DNA of 64,000 nucleotides from Bacillus_BA songklensis (GTDB lineage: Bacteria > Bacillota > Bacilli > Bacillales > Bacillaceae_H): assembly GCF_042649685.1 (NCBI RefSeq), contig NZ_JBHRZT010000020.1, positions 434,001 through 498,000 of the forward strand. Direction: 5' to 3'. Position 1 is the stretch's first letter; every line of letters begins with the position of its first letter. This document shows positions 36,052 to 44,946 of the stretch, one piece after another. The notes beneath the pieces are model-generated. The model was given only the letters and a program-made list of their open reading frames with translations. It was not told the origin of the DNA and made no database searches. Made by a program: the position numbers and the translations under genes.

Positions 36052-36105
36052 AAAAAGACATTTGCCCTTATGTTCCGCTTCATCCATCTTGTAAGGGCAA
36101 ATGTC
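36052..36105 (-). terminator. terminator after yqxA
   Basis: GACATTTGCCCTTA pairs perfectly with TAAGGGCAAATGTC (21-nt loop) and is followed on minus by TTTTT. It ends the gpr/spoIIP/yqxA group before lepA. Confidence 0.8.
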
Positions 36106-36117
36106 CATTCGTTATCT

Positions 36118-36438
36118 CTATTGGCCAACTACCTTGTTAATGGCAGAATGAACGGCATCCGCAAACTTTTTTCCAAATGAGGAAAAGAAGTTAAAGGCTT
36201 TACGTTCTTCCAATTGTTCTTGCTTTTGCTGCAAATCAAGTGTTCTCACTTTAGAACCCAACACTGAAGCCTTAATCTCTCCTTCTTTTGTTTGTGAAAC
36301 GGTGAAAGCACTTAAAAATTCAGGATCTTCGTAGCCCTTCATTTTAATCATTCCATTATTGGCCAGCTGCATCCCAAGCAAAACTCCAAATAACAGTATT
36401 GTCGTCAGCATGAAACTCTTCATCATAAACTTAATCAT
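36118..36438 (-). CDS. yqxA: YqxA family protein (DUF3679)
   Basis: This 106-aa protein has one N-terminal membrane helix (about 8-28) and a short extracytoplasmic part with a Lys/Gln/Glu-rich helix. It matches B. subtilis YqxA by position (spoIIP-yqxA-lepA) and by the LGMQLANNGMIKMKGYEDP segment. Function is unknown; sporulation linkage is inferred from spoIIP. ATG at 36438 follows GGAG by 6 nt. Confidence 0.9.
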   Translation of the reverse strand: MIKFMMKSFMLTTILLFGVLLGMQLANNGMIKMKGYEDPEFLSAFTVSQTKEGEIKASVLGSKVRTLDLQQKQEQLEERKAFNFFSSFGKKFADAVHSAINKVVGQ

Positions 36439-36527
36439 CTTTTTCTCCTTCAATGGGACGTTTCCTATTAATCATTATGGACGTTTTTTGCTGAAAACAT
36501 TACCTTCTCATGCATTTATTCCACTCT

Positions 36528-36583
36528 AATGGGCAGTAATCCCCTCATTCTCCTTACATTAAGTGAAGGAATTACTGCCCATT
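36528..36583. repeat. 13-bp hairpin with 30-nt loop
   Basis: AATGGGCAGTAAT pairs with ATTACTGCCCATT. It lies between spoIIP and yqxA and may terminate or attenuate spoIIP transcripts. Confidence 0.6.
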
Positions 36584-36644
36584 GGTTCAACTAACACCCG
36601 CTGAATAAAGGAATACATGTTAACTGCATATCGTTCTGCCCGCC

Positions 36645-36659
36645 GGAAGTTTCACTTTA
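36645..36659 (-). repeat. family B module 1 fragment at the spoIIP stop
   Basis: On minus the spoIIP stop begins TAAAGTGAAACTTCC, the same start as the family B repeats after yqfO and mtnN. Only this 15-nt module is clear here; a chance match cannot be excluded. Confidence 0.4.
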
Positions 36660-37856
36660 TTGTTTCGATTCAACCGCTCCATTCGCTTTTTCCGCTTGCC
36701 AATAATAATCGCTGAATACATCTGCTACCGCTTCAGCTGTCCGGTTCAATTCCTGGAATGAATTGTCGACCCCTCCAATTTCCATCAAAATAGCATTCTG
36801 GGATAAATCTTGGTTAAACTTACCGTTCGTCCCTTTTCCTCTTTTCGTAAAAACCCCTCTACTTAAACGCGGATACTTTTTGTTGATCATTTTATAGAGA
36901 TCTTTGGCCAGTTTCTCGTTTCTTTCGTAATTCGCATTCTCTCCTCCTATGATAAAAGCAAGTTTTGCGTAGTCTTTTCCGTTTATCGTCACCGTTGTAG
37001 CCTCTCTGCGATTTGAATCCCGGTGGAGGTCAAATAAGAACTGTAAATCACGATTGGAAGCCAGTGCCGATTGAACCACTTCACGCGAAGCAGCATAAGA
37101 TTTTGAATAGCTCCATCCCTTTTGCTTTAACCTTTTATTCATATCCTCTATACTAACCTGTGTTCCAATACCTCTTTTTCTAAGTTCTTCTCCCAATTTT
37201 TGTCCGACCATTGTAATATTTACCTTTGAATGAAAGGCTGCATTCGGGTCGGTTACCCCCTTTAAATGAGGCAAATACGACTCGGTACTGTGTGTATGGT
37301 AAATAAATACAACATTTTTGCCGTCTGTTGATGAGGCCCGGGGTTGGACAGGATCATTTTCTCCCCGGGGCTTGTCCACTTCAGATAAATTTTGAATACT
37401 CGCTTCCCGTTCTGCCATCAATACTTCTAGCGGCGGCGAAGACTCGTATGGAATGGTTGTATAGTCAGTTCCCTCTTCAGCAACAATGATTTCGCTGTCA
37501 AAATGATAAAAACCGGGAAGTTCATTTCCAAGCAAACTTCTCGGATCATCTAGATTGACGCGTGTTGCAAATTGAAACAACTCACTAAAATATCCAGGCG
37601 AAGGAATATCCGATGAGAGCGCCTGCTTAAAGTAATGATTTTCATATGAAAATAAATGAACAAAAGAGGAAATGGACAATTCATCTGTTACTTCGCCTAA
37701 AGAGGTAGAGGAAATTCGATATTGAGGTTTTAATGATGTTAGCATTCCGACCATTACAAACAACATGACTAATCCTAATACGAACACAATGATTAATTTG
37801 CGTATGATGGCTCCGTTCACTGAAACAATTAGTTCCCCTGGTCGCCCGAACTTCAT
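36657..37856 (-). CDS. spoIIP: stage II sporulation protein P
   Basis: This 399-aa cell-wall amidase/endopeptidase, with SpoIID, drives engulfment. An N-terminal membrane anchor (about 20-42) is followed by the SpoIIP catalytic domain with FIYHTHSTESYLPH (zinc histidine and glutamate), DLHRDSNRR and LMEIGGVDNSFQE. ATG at 37856 follows AAAGGGTGAGAAC; 45 upstream codons are leader. It follows gpr on the same strand. Confidence 0.96.
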   Translation of the reverse strand: MKFGRPGELIVSVNGAIIRKLIIVFVLGLVMLFVMVGMLTSLKPQYRISSTSLGEVTDELSISSFVHLFSYENHYFKQALSSDIPSPGYFSELFQFATRVNLDDPRSLLGNELPGFYHFDSEIIVAEEGTDYTTIPYESSPPLEVLMAEREASIQNLSEVDKPRGENDPVQPRASSTDGKNVVFIYHTHSTESYLPHLKGVTDPNAAFHSKVNITMVGQKLGEELRKRGIGTQVSIEDMNKRLKQKGWSYSKSYAASREVVQSALASNRDLQFLFDLHRDSNRREATTVTINGKDYAKLAFIIGGENANYERNEKLAKDLYKMINKKYPRLSRGVFTKRGKGTNGKFNQDLSQNAILMEIGGVDNSFQELNRTAEAVADVFSDYYWQAEKANGAVESKQ

Positions 37857-38017
37857 GTTCTCACCCTTTCCAAGCTTCTCGTTATATATATATGTACAAG
37901 CCCCCTGTATAGAACGGGACATTCCCCCACACGGATAGACTTTTAAAGAAAACTTGACGATTGCGATCCTTCGGCTGCACTGCCAGTTCATGCTTTCTTA
38001 ACGTAAAATAAAAGAAA

Positions 38018-38065
38018 GAGGATGGCTCAAAAGGTATAAAAAGACATACCTTTTGAGCCATCCTC
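38018..38065. repeat. CTCAAAAGG hairpin repeat (family D), copy 3
   Basis: A 20-bp perfect stem (GAGGATGGCTCAAAAGGTAT and complement) with an 8-nt loop, between gpr and spoIIP. Confidence 0.75.
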
Positions 38066-38152
38066 CTGAAAGGTCAACTTTTGTCATTGATTAGAGGCTT
38101 ATGGGACAGCCTCGTTTCGTTGATAGACAGTTGTGAATACGCGCTTATGCTT

Positions 38153-39280
38153 TTAATGGGTATAAGCGCCCAGGTTATCCTGATCCACTTCATGATGCAG
38201 CGCAGCGTTCAAGCCTCCGGCAACTACATTGGCCATGGACTCAATAAACATATCGACTTCCTTAGGTGTTACCATCAAGTTATGCCCTAAAGGTGCTAAC
38301 ACTTCATGAATGAGTCGTCTCTTTTCCTCATCCGGCAGTGTCCCGATCAATCCTAGATACGTTTGACGCTGCTCCATTTCCGGCAGATCTTCATCTGTTA
38401 GCGTCTGCTTTTCACCAAATGTCATCCCCGACGGAACGAGCGCTTTAGATGGCTTTCCTTGCTCTTTCATTTCCCGCCCAAAGTGCTTTAATATAAAATC
38501 GATCGTATCGCTTGTGATGGAAACAGCATCTACAACTGTTGGAATACCTACAGCAATTACCGGTATGCCCAATGTATCACGACTGAGCTCTTTTCTCTTA
38601 TTTCCCACTCCCGAACCCGGGTGAATTCCCGTATCTGAGATTTGGATAGTGGCATTTACACGCTCAATTGAGCGGGCAGCCAGGGCATCAATTGCAATAA
38701 TAAAGTCCGGCTTTGTTTTTTGAACGACCCCGAAAATAATGTCGCTCGTTTCAATTCCCGTTAATCCCATTACACCTGGTGCGATTGCACTGACAGAGCG
38801 GAAACCTTCTTCAACATTTTGTGAATCCAGCTCGAATAAATGTCTAGTAATCAGTAAGTTTTCTACAGCCATCGGCCCAAGAGCATCAGGTGTGACATTC
38901 CAGTTTCCAAGCCCCACCACTAAACAACTCGCTTGATTGGAAATCCCTAACTGTTTAATGAACCGATGGAATTCTTTTGCGAGCACTTCTTCCATTATTT
39001 TTTGCATTTCCGTATCTTGCTGACGGATTGCCGGTGTCTCTAAAGTCAAGTATTGACCTTTTTTCTTGTTAATTACCTGTGCTCCCTGCTCCGTGATTTC
39101 AACAGCGGTTACTTTAACTCCCTGCACATCTCTTTCCTTAACAATAACCCCCTCAATCTGCGCTCTCTGCTGAGTGCGTCCCTTCTCTGCTTTCTCTCGC
39201 TCTTGAACAACCATTTCATGGGCCTCTACCGCTAAATCTGTGCGAACATTATATTGACTTAAATCAAGACGATTATCCAC
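38153..39280 (-). CDS. gpr: germination protease GPR
   Basis: This 375-aa spore protease degrades small acid-soluble proteins at germination. The N-terminus shows the propeptide followed by NVRTDLAVEAHEM, where self-cleavage is expected. The core has VVGLGNWNVTPDALGP and ISDTGIHPGSGVGNKRKEL. The GTG start follows GGGAGGAAGGAAT. A CATACTA box suitable for a forespore (SigF/SigG) -10 lies 18 nt upstream. Confidence 0.97.
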   Translation of the reverse strand: MDNRLDLSQYNVRTDLAVEAHEMVVQEREKAEKGRTQQRAQIEGVIVKERDVQGVKVTAVEITEQGAQVINKKKGQYLTLETPAIRQQDTEMQKIMEEVLAKEFHRFIKQLGISNQASCLVVGLGNWNVTPDALGPMAVENLLITRHLFELDSQNVEEGFRSVSAIAPGVMGLTGIETSDIIFGVVQKTKPDFIIAIDALAARSIERVNATIQISDTGIHPGSGVGNKRKELSRDTLGIPVIAVGIPTVVDAVSITSDTIDFILKHFGREMKEQGKPSKALVPSGMTFGEKQTLTDEDLPEMEQRQTYLGLIGTLPDEEKRRLIHEVLAPLGHNLMVTPKEVDMFIESMANVVAGGLNAALHHEVDQDNLGAYTH

Positions 39281-39297
39281 ATTCCTTCCTCCCAGCC

Positions 39298-39325
39298 TAG
39301 TATGTAATATCGTTAATTTGTTCTA
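39298..39325 (-). promoter_or_regulatory. possible SigF/SigG promoter of gpr
   Basis: On minus CATACTA matches the CATNNTA -10 of forespore sigma factors. The -35 at the 15-bp spacing (TAGAAC) is a poor match to TGAATA, so the call is tentative. Confidence 0.3.
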
Positions 39326-39508
39326 TAATCCGTTCCAACTCACATAGAAATATTTACTAACTATTGCGGAGTAGATATTTTGGGACTTTACCCGTACAAT
39401 AGTCAAGTACGGTCAATAGGTGAGCTGTTGAAAAGGTATTTGTATTTTCACCTATTTAACTTCTCTTCATTCATCTTATGTTTGTGTAAAATTCATCGTG
39501 ATATTGTA

Positions 39509-39537
39509 TTGCATTCTTTTTATTGGTTTGATAGAAT
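39509..39537 (+). promoter_or_regulatory. predicted SigA promoter of rpsT
   Basis: TTGCAT and TAGAAT are separated by 17 bp. The expected leader to the rpsT ATG is about 66 nt. Confidence 0.6.
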
Positions 39538-39610
39538 ATCATGTGTTCTTACTGTAAAAATGTCGAGTTTAACATAATCTCGATTTTAGTAATTTCGGGA
39601 GGTGAAACGG

Positions 39611-39877
39611 ATGCCAAACATGAAATCTGCGATCAAACGCGTAAAAACTAGCGATGCTCGTCGCGCTCAAAACGCTCAAGTTAAATCTACTATGCGTACT
39701 GCTATCAAAAAGGTTGAAGCATTAGTAGCAAACAACGATATCGAGAATGCAAAAGCTGCTTTCGCAGTAGCTTCTGAAAAATTAGACAAAGCTGCTCGTA
39801 AAGGTCTTATCCACAAAAACGTTGCTGCTCGTCAAAAGTCTCGTTTAGCTAAAAAAGTTAACGGCTTGTCAGCATAA
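39611..39877 (+). CDS. rpsT: 30S ribosomal protein S20
   Basis: This 88-aa basic helical protein begins MPNMKSAIKRVKTSDARRAQ and has the C-terminal KGLIHKNVAARQKSRLAKKV of S20. ATG at 39611 follows GGGAGGTGAAACGG; the GTG three codons earlier is part of that site. It is monocistronic, convergent to holA. Confidence 0.98.
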   Translation: MPNMKSAIKRVKTSDARRAQNAQVKSTMRTAIKKVEALVANNDIENAKAAFAVASEKLDKAARKGLIHKNVAARQKSRLAKKVNGLSA

Positions 39878-39914
39878 TAAAAACGACTCTCCTCAAGGAG
39901 AGTCGTTTTTATTA
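39877..39914. terminator. bidirectional terminator rpsT/holA
   Basis: AAAACGACTCTCCT pairs with AGGAGAGTCGTTTT across CA. T-runs follow on both strands, serving both convergent genes. Confidence 0.92.
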
Positions 39915-39916
39915 TG

Positions 39917-40945
39917 TCACTGTCGTTTTTGGTTAACATTCTTTAAGAAAAACAACTCTAGAATAAGGGATTTATCCATTTTCCCCATTTTCATTTCATA
40001 ATCGGCTTCCGCCAACTCTTTCATGATGCTTCTCAGTTGATCTTCCCCGAACATTTTGCTTTGCTGTAAGGCTAGCTTCACGCGAAATGGATGGATTTTT
40101 AGTGACTGGGCGATTTGTTGTTGACCGTACCCTTGATTGGATAGTTGCTTGGAGTGATAAATCAATCGGAACTGCATCGCCAAAAGGGATAAAATTTTAA
40201 TTGGTTCTTCATTATTTTGCAGCAAATCCCGATACAAATATAGCGCCTTTACCGAATCCTGCTGAACCACCGCTTCAATCAGAGAGAATACATTTTGTTC
40301 CAATGATCTCGACACTAACAATGAGACAATCTCTTCGTTAATGGTCTGGCCTTCTCCTACATACAGAACAAGCTTTTGCAGCTCATTCAGAACAACCGTC
40401 AAGTTAAGACCAGTCAATTGTAAAAATAACTGTTTCGCCTCCTCTGTCATGGTCACGGACGAAGCTTTTAATTCATTATCGATCCATGCCCGGATCTCTT
40501 GTTCCCCGAGTTCGTTCGTTTCGATGATTTCCGCATGCTTTTTCAACAATTTTGTGATTTTTTTTCGTTCATCGAGTTTTGAATAAGGGACATTTATGAC
40601 CATCACCGTGAATGGAGAAGGTTGTTCGATATAGTGCTGCAACTTTTCGATATTGTGCTCCACTTTTCCTTTTAACTTTTCCGCTGTCAAGAATAAAGCA
40701 TTATTGAGTACGACAACACGTTTTTCACCAAAGAAAGGTAACGTTTCTGCATCCTCAACAGCATGGTCGACCGGAACTTCTTCTAAATCATATGTGGACA
40801 AATTAAAGCTTCTTTCTTCCTCGTTCAATGCAGCTTCAATAATTTTTTTGCGTGTTTCTTGTAATAAAAACGTATTCGTTCCATATATTAAATAAATAGA
40901 TGACAATTGAGTTTGTTTTACTTTTTTCCAACTATGTAATACCAA
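39917..40945 (-). CDS. holA: DNA polymerase III delta subunit HolA
   Basis: This 342-aa clamp-loader subunit (YqeN) opens the beta clamp. Conserved segments are YLIYGTNTFLLQET (N-terminal AAA-like), YSKLDERKKITKLLKK, and the C-terminal LSNQGYGQQQIAQSLKIHPF. TTG at 40945 is 8 nt after GGGAGAGG and gives a near-family length (347 in B. subtilis); the 16 codons upstream are not conserved. Confidence 0.95.
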   Translation of the reverse strand: MVLHSWKKVKQTQLSSIYLIYGTNTFLLQETRKKIIEAALNEEERSFNLSTYDLEEVPVDHAVEDAETLPFFGEKRVVVLNNALFLTAEKLKGKVEHNIEKLQHYIEQPSPFTVMVINVPYSKLDERKKITKLLKKHAEIIETNELGEQEIRAWIDNELKASSVTMTEEAKQLFLQLTGLNLTVVLNELQKLVLYVGEGQTINEEIVSLLVSRSLEQNVFSLIEAVVQQDSVKALYLYRDLLQNNEEPIKILSLLAMQFRLIYHSKQLSNQGYGQQQIAQSLKIHPFRVKLALQQSKMFGEDQLRSIMKELAEADYEMKMGKMDKSLILELFFLKNVNQKRQ

Positions 40946-41266
40946 GTGTTTGCCTCTCCCATTCTTTCTGTATTCCTCCTTATCATCGTACAAAGATTAG
41001 GGACATTTTACAAGCTGCCTGACTGAATTGAATGACATGAATAAAGGGAATTGCACCTAAAGAAGCAATTCCCTAATCTATGATAAACACTAACAAAAGA
41101 AGCCCTAGGATACTTTTTTGTTAGTGAGTGCCCCTTTTGTTTTATTATGGACACCATGCCTTGAACTATTTGTGACAAGTCTTGTCAGCAAAGGAAAACG
41201 GTTTCTTTTATATGGATTTTTTCATATTTTTACCTTATACTTAAGTATGAAATAGGAGGGGTAGCT
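40946..41266. other. 321-bp divergent region, holA and yqzM
   Basis: No gene. Two hairpins occur: AGGGAATTGC/GCAATTCCCT (41045-41074) and CACTAACAAAA/TTTTGTTAGTG (41088-41126). A 15-nt operator-like palindrome is at 41173-41187. Confidence 0.5.
41173..41187. promoter_or_regulatory. operator-like palindrome upstream of yqzM
   Basis: TGACAAG-T-CTTGTCA is a perfect 7-1-7 inverted repeat 80 nt before the yqzM start. The regulator is unknown. Confidence 0.35.
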
Positions 41267-41401
41267 GTGAACGAGTTTGAGAAAAATGTCCAAAGTACAC
41301 GAAATGACGCAGTCGATTCAGGTGTAGGTTTCGCGGTTTCATTCGGATTTTTCGCAACAATGTTTATTATTGCAACTATCGTACAATTAGTGGCGTCCTG
41401 A
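41267..41401 (+). CDS. yqzM: YqzM family small membrane protein
   Basis: This 44-aa peptide begins (GTG start) MNEFEKNVQSTRNDAVDSGV, followed by one membrane helix (about 22-42). It is nearly identical to B. subtilis YqzM, which lies beside comEC. GTG follows AGGAGGGGTAGCT. Function is unknown. Confidence 0.9.
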   Translation: MNEFEKNVQSTRNDAVDSGVGFAVSFGFFATMFIIATIVQLVAS

Positions 41402-41442
41402 TATCGGAGAAGATATCCCTTAACCCGCTTGTTGCGGGAATG

Positions 41443-41476
41443 AAGCTGTTGAAAATGACTTTTCAACAGCTTTTTA
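41443..41476 (+). terminator. yqzM terminator
   Basis: AAGCTGTTGAAAA pairs with TTTTCAACAGCTT across TGAC, followed on plus by TTTAT. It lies between convergent yqzM and comEC. Confidence 0.85.
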
Positions 41477-41489
41477 TGTTTACTACATG

Positions 41490-43796
41490 TTATGGAATTT
41501 CCCATCGGAACGTTCCATCGTTTTTGAGAAATATATAGGAAATGGCTCCGTGTTCGTCTGTTCGAAGAATAGCAATGTCCCTTTTTTGCAGCTCCTTTAT
41601 GACAGAAGAATGGGGATGCTGATACCGGTTATTTTTCCCGACTGAAATGATGGCTACCTTCGGTTTTATATGATCTAAAAACAGAGAAGATGTAGAGGTT
41701 TTACTTCCGTGATGTCCCACTTTCACTATGTCGGCTTTTAATAATGGAAAATTTAAGACGAGCTTCTCTTCTCCGTTTGATTCCATATCGCCTGTAAACA
41801 GCCAGTTTAACCCTCCCATCCTGGAAAACAACACGAGAGACTGATCGTTTTTAGTTGTTTCATTTCCGGCCGGAGATAAGAAGAAAAAAGAATAGCCCCC
41901 TTCCTTCCATCCATCTCCCTTTTCCATAAAAGTGACCTTTGCTCCTTTAGAAATGCTTTGCTTTATCGCTTTTTCTTCCAGCTCGTCCAACACATCTTTC
42001 TTTCCTAAGACTAACTCTTTTACATGTACTTTCTTTAACACTGTTTGCGCCGCTCCAGCATGATCATAATCCCCATGCGTAATAATCAATTTATCGATAT
42101 GCCGAATTCCACGTGCCCGTAAAAAAGGAACAAGGACATGCTTGCCTACCTCAAAAGGCTTACGTTTTACCTGCCAGGGTTCTCTTGCAAACGGCATACT
42201 TCCCCCTGTATCAATTAAGTAGACACCTCTTCGATAAGGAAGCTCAATTAAAATGCTGTCTCCTTGCCCCACATCGATAAAAGTTACACGTCCCTGAGGA
42301 TTCATGTTGAATTGGAAGTATTGAAATAGTAATAAGAGAAGAAGACCCGCTGCAGGCCACATCCATGTTTTCACTTGTTTTTCCACCATCGCAAACAGAC
42401 ATACTATCACGGCATATAAGCCCGCCATGAGATAAAAAGGTGGCTTTCCGAAAATGAGCTGTGTGAATGGAGCGGTTACTGCGAACTTGACCATTTCACC
42501 ACTGACTTCCAGTACGGCATTCAATAAAAAGGCCATTATTTCTCCCAGAGGGGAACATATTATCCAAGTTAGAAACATCAGTAAACATATTGGTAGAACA
42601 AATATGGAAAAAAGAGGAATAAACAATAGATTCAACGGGAGACTCAATAAGGAAACTTGATGAAAATGGTACAAAATCAACGGAAGAGAACCTAACTGTG
42701 AGACAATGCTTGCTGCTATTAATTGCTTCAAAAAGGAAGAATAGCCCTTCATAATGATCCCTCTGGACATGATCAAGAAGAAACTGACCATAAACGAAAG
42801 CTGGAACCCAATCTGATATATATAGTACGGCTGAACACCAACCATAATCAAAAAGGTCAAACTGATGGCATCATGAGAAGTGATGGTCGTTTTAATTCGG
42901 ATGACAAGCAAGATAAGAACGGTCATCATGACAGCTCTGATAACAGAAGGGGATGCCCCTGCAACAGCTCCATATACCGGAAGGACGATCATTAACGAGA
43001 GTGTCGCATTTTCCCTTGTGACTCCTATTCGAACCAAGAAATAAAATAAAATTCCTGATAGAAATCCAACATGTAACCCGGATATGGCAAGTAAATGAAT
43101 AACACCGCCTTCCTGGTAGTACCCCAGCGTTTCTTCACTTATATTTTTTCGCTCTCCATAAATGAGGGCCTGCATCATTCCTAGAGATGGCTGTTTGACG
43201 TTTTTCTCAATAAAACGGAGCCCGCTCTCCCTCCAAGAAGAGAACATATATTCTTTCCCCGCACTTGAGGCACATCTTCCCAATGACATGTCGGAGAGAC
43301 TCAACACCCAGTGAATTCGTTGTTGATGTAAATACTGGGCATAATTAAAGCCAGCTTCATTTCTCCTTTTCTCGGGTTCGGTTAACGTACCTTTCAATTG
43401 ACAAGAAGCTCCCACTCTTAATTTTTGAAGCTCTTTCTTTTCTTCAGCTGTGGAAATATTGTACATAACGATAATTGTTTCGTCTGGAAGGCGAAAATGA
43501 AAGGAGAGTGTTCGGCCATTTAGATCCGGAATAGTGGAGATATAACCTTGAAAGGAAGTTTGCGAGGAAGAAAGCATAGTATGATTACTCTTTTCAGTCA
43601 CGATATAATGCCCCGGCAAAAAAATCGAGGCGATTATACTTGCATAAAATACGGGGCGAGGAACATAATGATACAACCAAAAAAGATAGGTGCCAAAAGC
43701 AAGCCACACAACCGGCTCCTGCCATGTTAAACAAATGAATGCCAGCACTGCTGCAAATGCAATATAAATCCAAAATCCTTTTACTCTTCTTATCAT
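41490..43796 (-). CDS. comEC: competence DNA channel ComEC
   Basis: This 768-aa protein forms the membrane channel for transformation. Order: N-terminal helices, extracellular OB-like domain (about 65-170), competence domain with many helices (about 215-490; LLAISGLHVGFLSGILF), and a C-terminal metallo-beta-lactamase domain with THGDYDHAGA (about 578) and VGHHGSKTSTSS. The frame is intact. The ribosome site GGGAGGTG is 14 nt from the chosen ATG, unusually far. Confidence 0.96.
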   Translation of the reverse strand: MIRRVKGFWIYIAFAAVLAFICLTWQEPVVWLAFGTYLFWLYHYVPRPVFYASIIASIFLPGHYIVTEKSNHTMLSSSQTSFQGYISTIPDLNGRTLSFHFRLPDETIIVMYNISTAEEKKELQKLRVGASCQLKGTLTEPEKRRNEAGFNYAQYLHQQRIHWVLSLSDMSLGRCASSAGKEYMFSSWRESGLRFIEKNVKQPSLGMMQALIYGERKNISEETLGYYQEGGVIHLLAISGLHVGFLSGILFYFLVRIGVTRENATLSLMIVLPVYGAVAGASPSVIRAVMMTVLILLVIRIKTTITSHDAISLTFLIMVGVQPYYIYQIGFQLSFMVSFFLIMSRGIIMKGYSSFLKQLIAASIVSQLGSLPLILYHFHQVSLLSLPLNLLFIPLFSIFVLPICLLMFLTWIICSPLGEIMAFLLNAVLEVSGEMVKFAVTAPFTQLIFGKPPFYLMAGLYAVIVCLFAMVEKQVKTWMWPAAGLLLLLLFQYFQFNMNPQGRVTFIDVGQGDSILIELPYRRGVYLIDTGGSMPFAREPWQVKRKPFEVGKHVLVPFLRARGIRHIDKLIITHGDYDHAGAAQTVLKKVHVKELVLGKKDVLDELEEKAIKQSISKGAKVTFMEKGDGWKEGGYSFFFLSPAGNETTKNDQSLVLFSRMGGLNWLFTGDMESNGEEKLVLNFPLLKADIVKVGHHGSKTSTSSLFLDHIKPKVAIISVGKNNRYQHPHSSVIKELQKRDIAILRTDEHGAISYIFLKNDGTFRWEIP

Positions 43797-44013
43797 TCAC
43801 ATATGCTGAACACCTCCCTATCGTTCTAAAGGGAAAAGGACTGTCCCATAACTCTTCACAAAGAAAGACATTTCATTTTTCGGAAGGGTGGCTCAAAAGC
43901 AAGTCCTTTTTGCTTTTAATGAGCCCTCCTTCCTTTTTCAAAACAGCCCTTTTGGACATCCAAAAAGGCCCGTTTCAAGAAAATATGCCAAAATCATCTT
44001 TTGAATTTTCTTT
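43797..44013. other. 217-bp gap between comEB and comEC
   Basis: The comEB-comEC junction, tightly packed in B. subtilis, here holds a family D hairpin (43883-43934) and a second hairpin CCTTTTGGA/TCCAAAAAGG (43942-43968). No gene is seen. Confidence 0.6.
43883..43934. repeat. CTCAAAAGG hairpin repeat (family D), copy 4
   Basis: GGAAGGGTGGCTCAAAAGCAA pairs imperfectly with TTGCTTTTAATGAGCCCTCC; TTTTT follows on plus. Confidence 0.65.
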
Positions 44014-44592
44014 TTATATTTTTTGTTTGGAAGCAAAGAATAGCTTTTCTGCCTCTTTTTGAAATTCATCCATCGTTTCCGGCTCTGTCCCATTTGCTTC
44101 TGCCAGCGCTAACAAACGAGAGACAAAATCTGATTTTTCCTTTGCATACATATCAATTGCCGCTTCATAAAACGCCACTTGCTCTACATGTACACCAGCT
44201 TGCTTAAACAATTCAATCGCATAAGGATGGTTTTTGTAGTCATTTGCATAATAAACAGATTTGATTCCAGCTTGAATAATGGCTTTACAGCAATGTACAC
44301 ACGGAAAATGCGTGACGTATATTTCAGCCCCCTCTGTTTTCACACCAAATTTTGCGCATTGTAATAGTGCATTCATCTCTGCATGAATCGTTCGGATACA
44401 ATGGCCGTCTATGACATAACATCCTTCATCAATGCAATGGACCCCACCGCTGATCGATCCGTTATACCCTCCTGCAATAATCCGCTTATCGCGCACGATG
44501 GTCGCCCCTACCGCTAGTCGCTCACACGTACTGCGAAGCGCCAATAAATGGCTTTGTGCCATAAAATATTGATCCCAAGAAATTCGATTCAT
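44014..44592 (-). CDS. comEB: dCMP deaminase ComEB
   Basis: This 192-aa zinc deaminase converts dCMP to dUMP. The zinc ligands and catalytic glutamate are in TIHAEMNALLQCAKFG and FPCVHCCKAII. The competence link is positional (comEA-comEB-comEC), and B. subtilis comEB is dispensable for transformation. ATG follows GGGGGAAGAGCA. Confidence 0.95.
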   Translation of the reverse strand: MNRISWDQYFMAQSHLLALRSTCERLAVGATIVRDKRIIAGGYNGSISGGVHCIDEGCYVIDGHCIRTIHAEMNALLQCAKFGVKTEGAEIYVTHFPCVHCCKAIIQAGIKSVYYANDYKNHPYAIELFKQAGVHVEQVAFYEAAIDMYAKEKSDFVSRLLALAEANGTEPETMDEFQKEAEKLFFASKQKI

Positions 44593-44639
44593 TGCTCTTC
44601 CCCCGCTTTTTAACTGTTAATGTCAGAGCTAAACAGTCG

Positions 44640-44885
44640 GCCCCGCTTTTCTTCATTGTCCAGCTGCGAAAACCAAGCCGTACGGTCGTTTCACTTTCTC
44701 CCACGGCACCAAAGAGCGGTTCCCCGGGAGAACGCTCCAACGCCCTATCGGCTTAANNNNNNNNNNCACTGTCCAGCTGCGAAAACCAAGCCGTACGGTC
44801 GTTTCACTTTCTCCCACGGCACCAAAGAGCGGTTCCCCGGGAGAACGCTCCAACGCCCTATCGGCTTAAACAGGCTTTCTCCGCT
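44640..44885 (-). repeat. tandem repeat (family A), two copies after comEA, with gap
   Basis: Two copies share GTCCAGCTGCGAAAACC (starts 44658 and 44771) and GAACGCTCCAACGCCCTATC. Their layout equals the arrays at 28627 and 62516, but the arms differ: AAGCCG pairs with CGGCTT, and an inner GGCACC/GGTTCC hairpin is seen. The assembly gap falls at the copy junction. Confidence 0.85.
44757..44766. other. assembly gap (10 N)
   Basis: Ten N lie between the two repeat copies. By comparison with copy 2 about 21-22 nt are expected there, so the gap size is nominal and more copies may be collapsed. Confidence 0.95.
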
Positions 44886-44946
44886 TTTCTTTTTAGTGTA
44901 GCGGTTATAATCAAATATCGTCAATATTCATCTTTTTTCACACATA

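Larger units (their letters stand above)
39281..39610. other. 330-bp divergent promoter region, gpr and rpsT
   Basis: No gene is seen. It holds a possible SigG -10 for gpr (39298-39304) and a SigA promoter for rpsT (39509-39537). Confidence 0.5.

Noticed and set aside
41230..41505. 91-codon minus frame across yqzM
   Set aside because: It is antisense to yqzM, whose sequence is strongly conserved on plus.
44522..44901. Frames on both strands across the comEA-comEB repeat
   Set aside because: They consist of repeat units, cross the N gap and have no conserved features.
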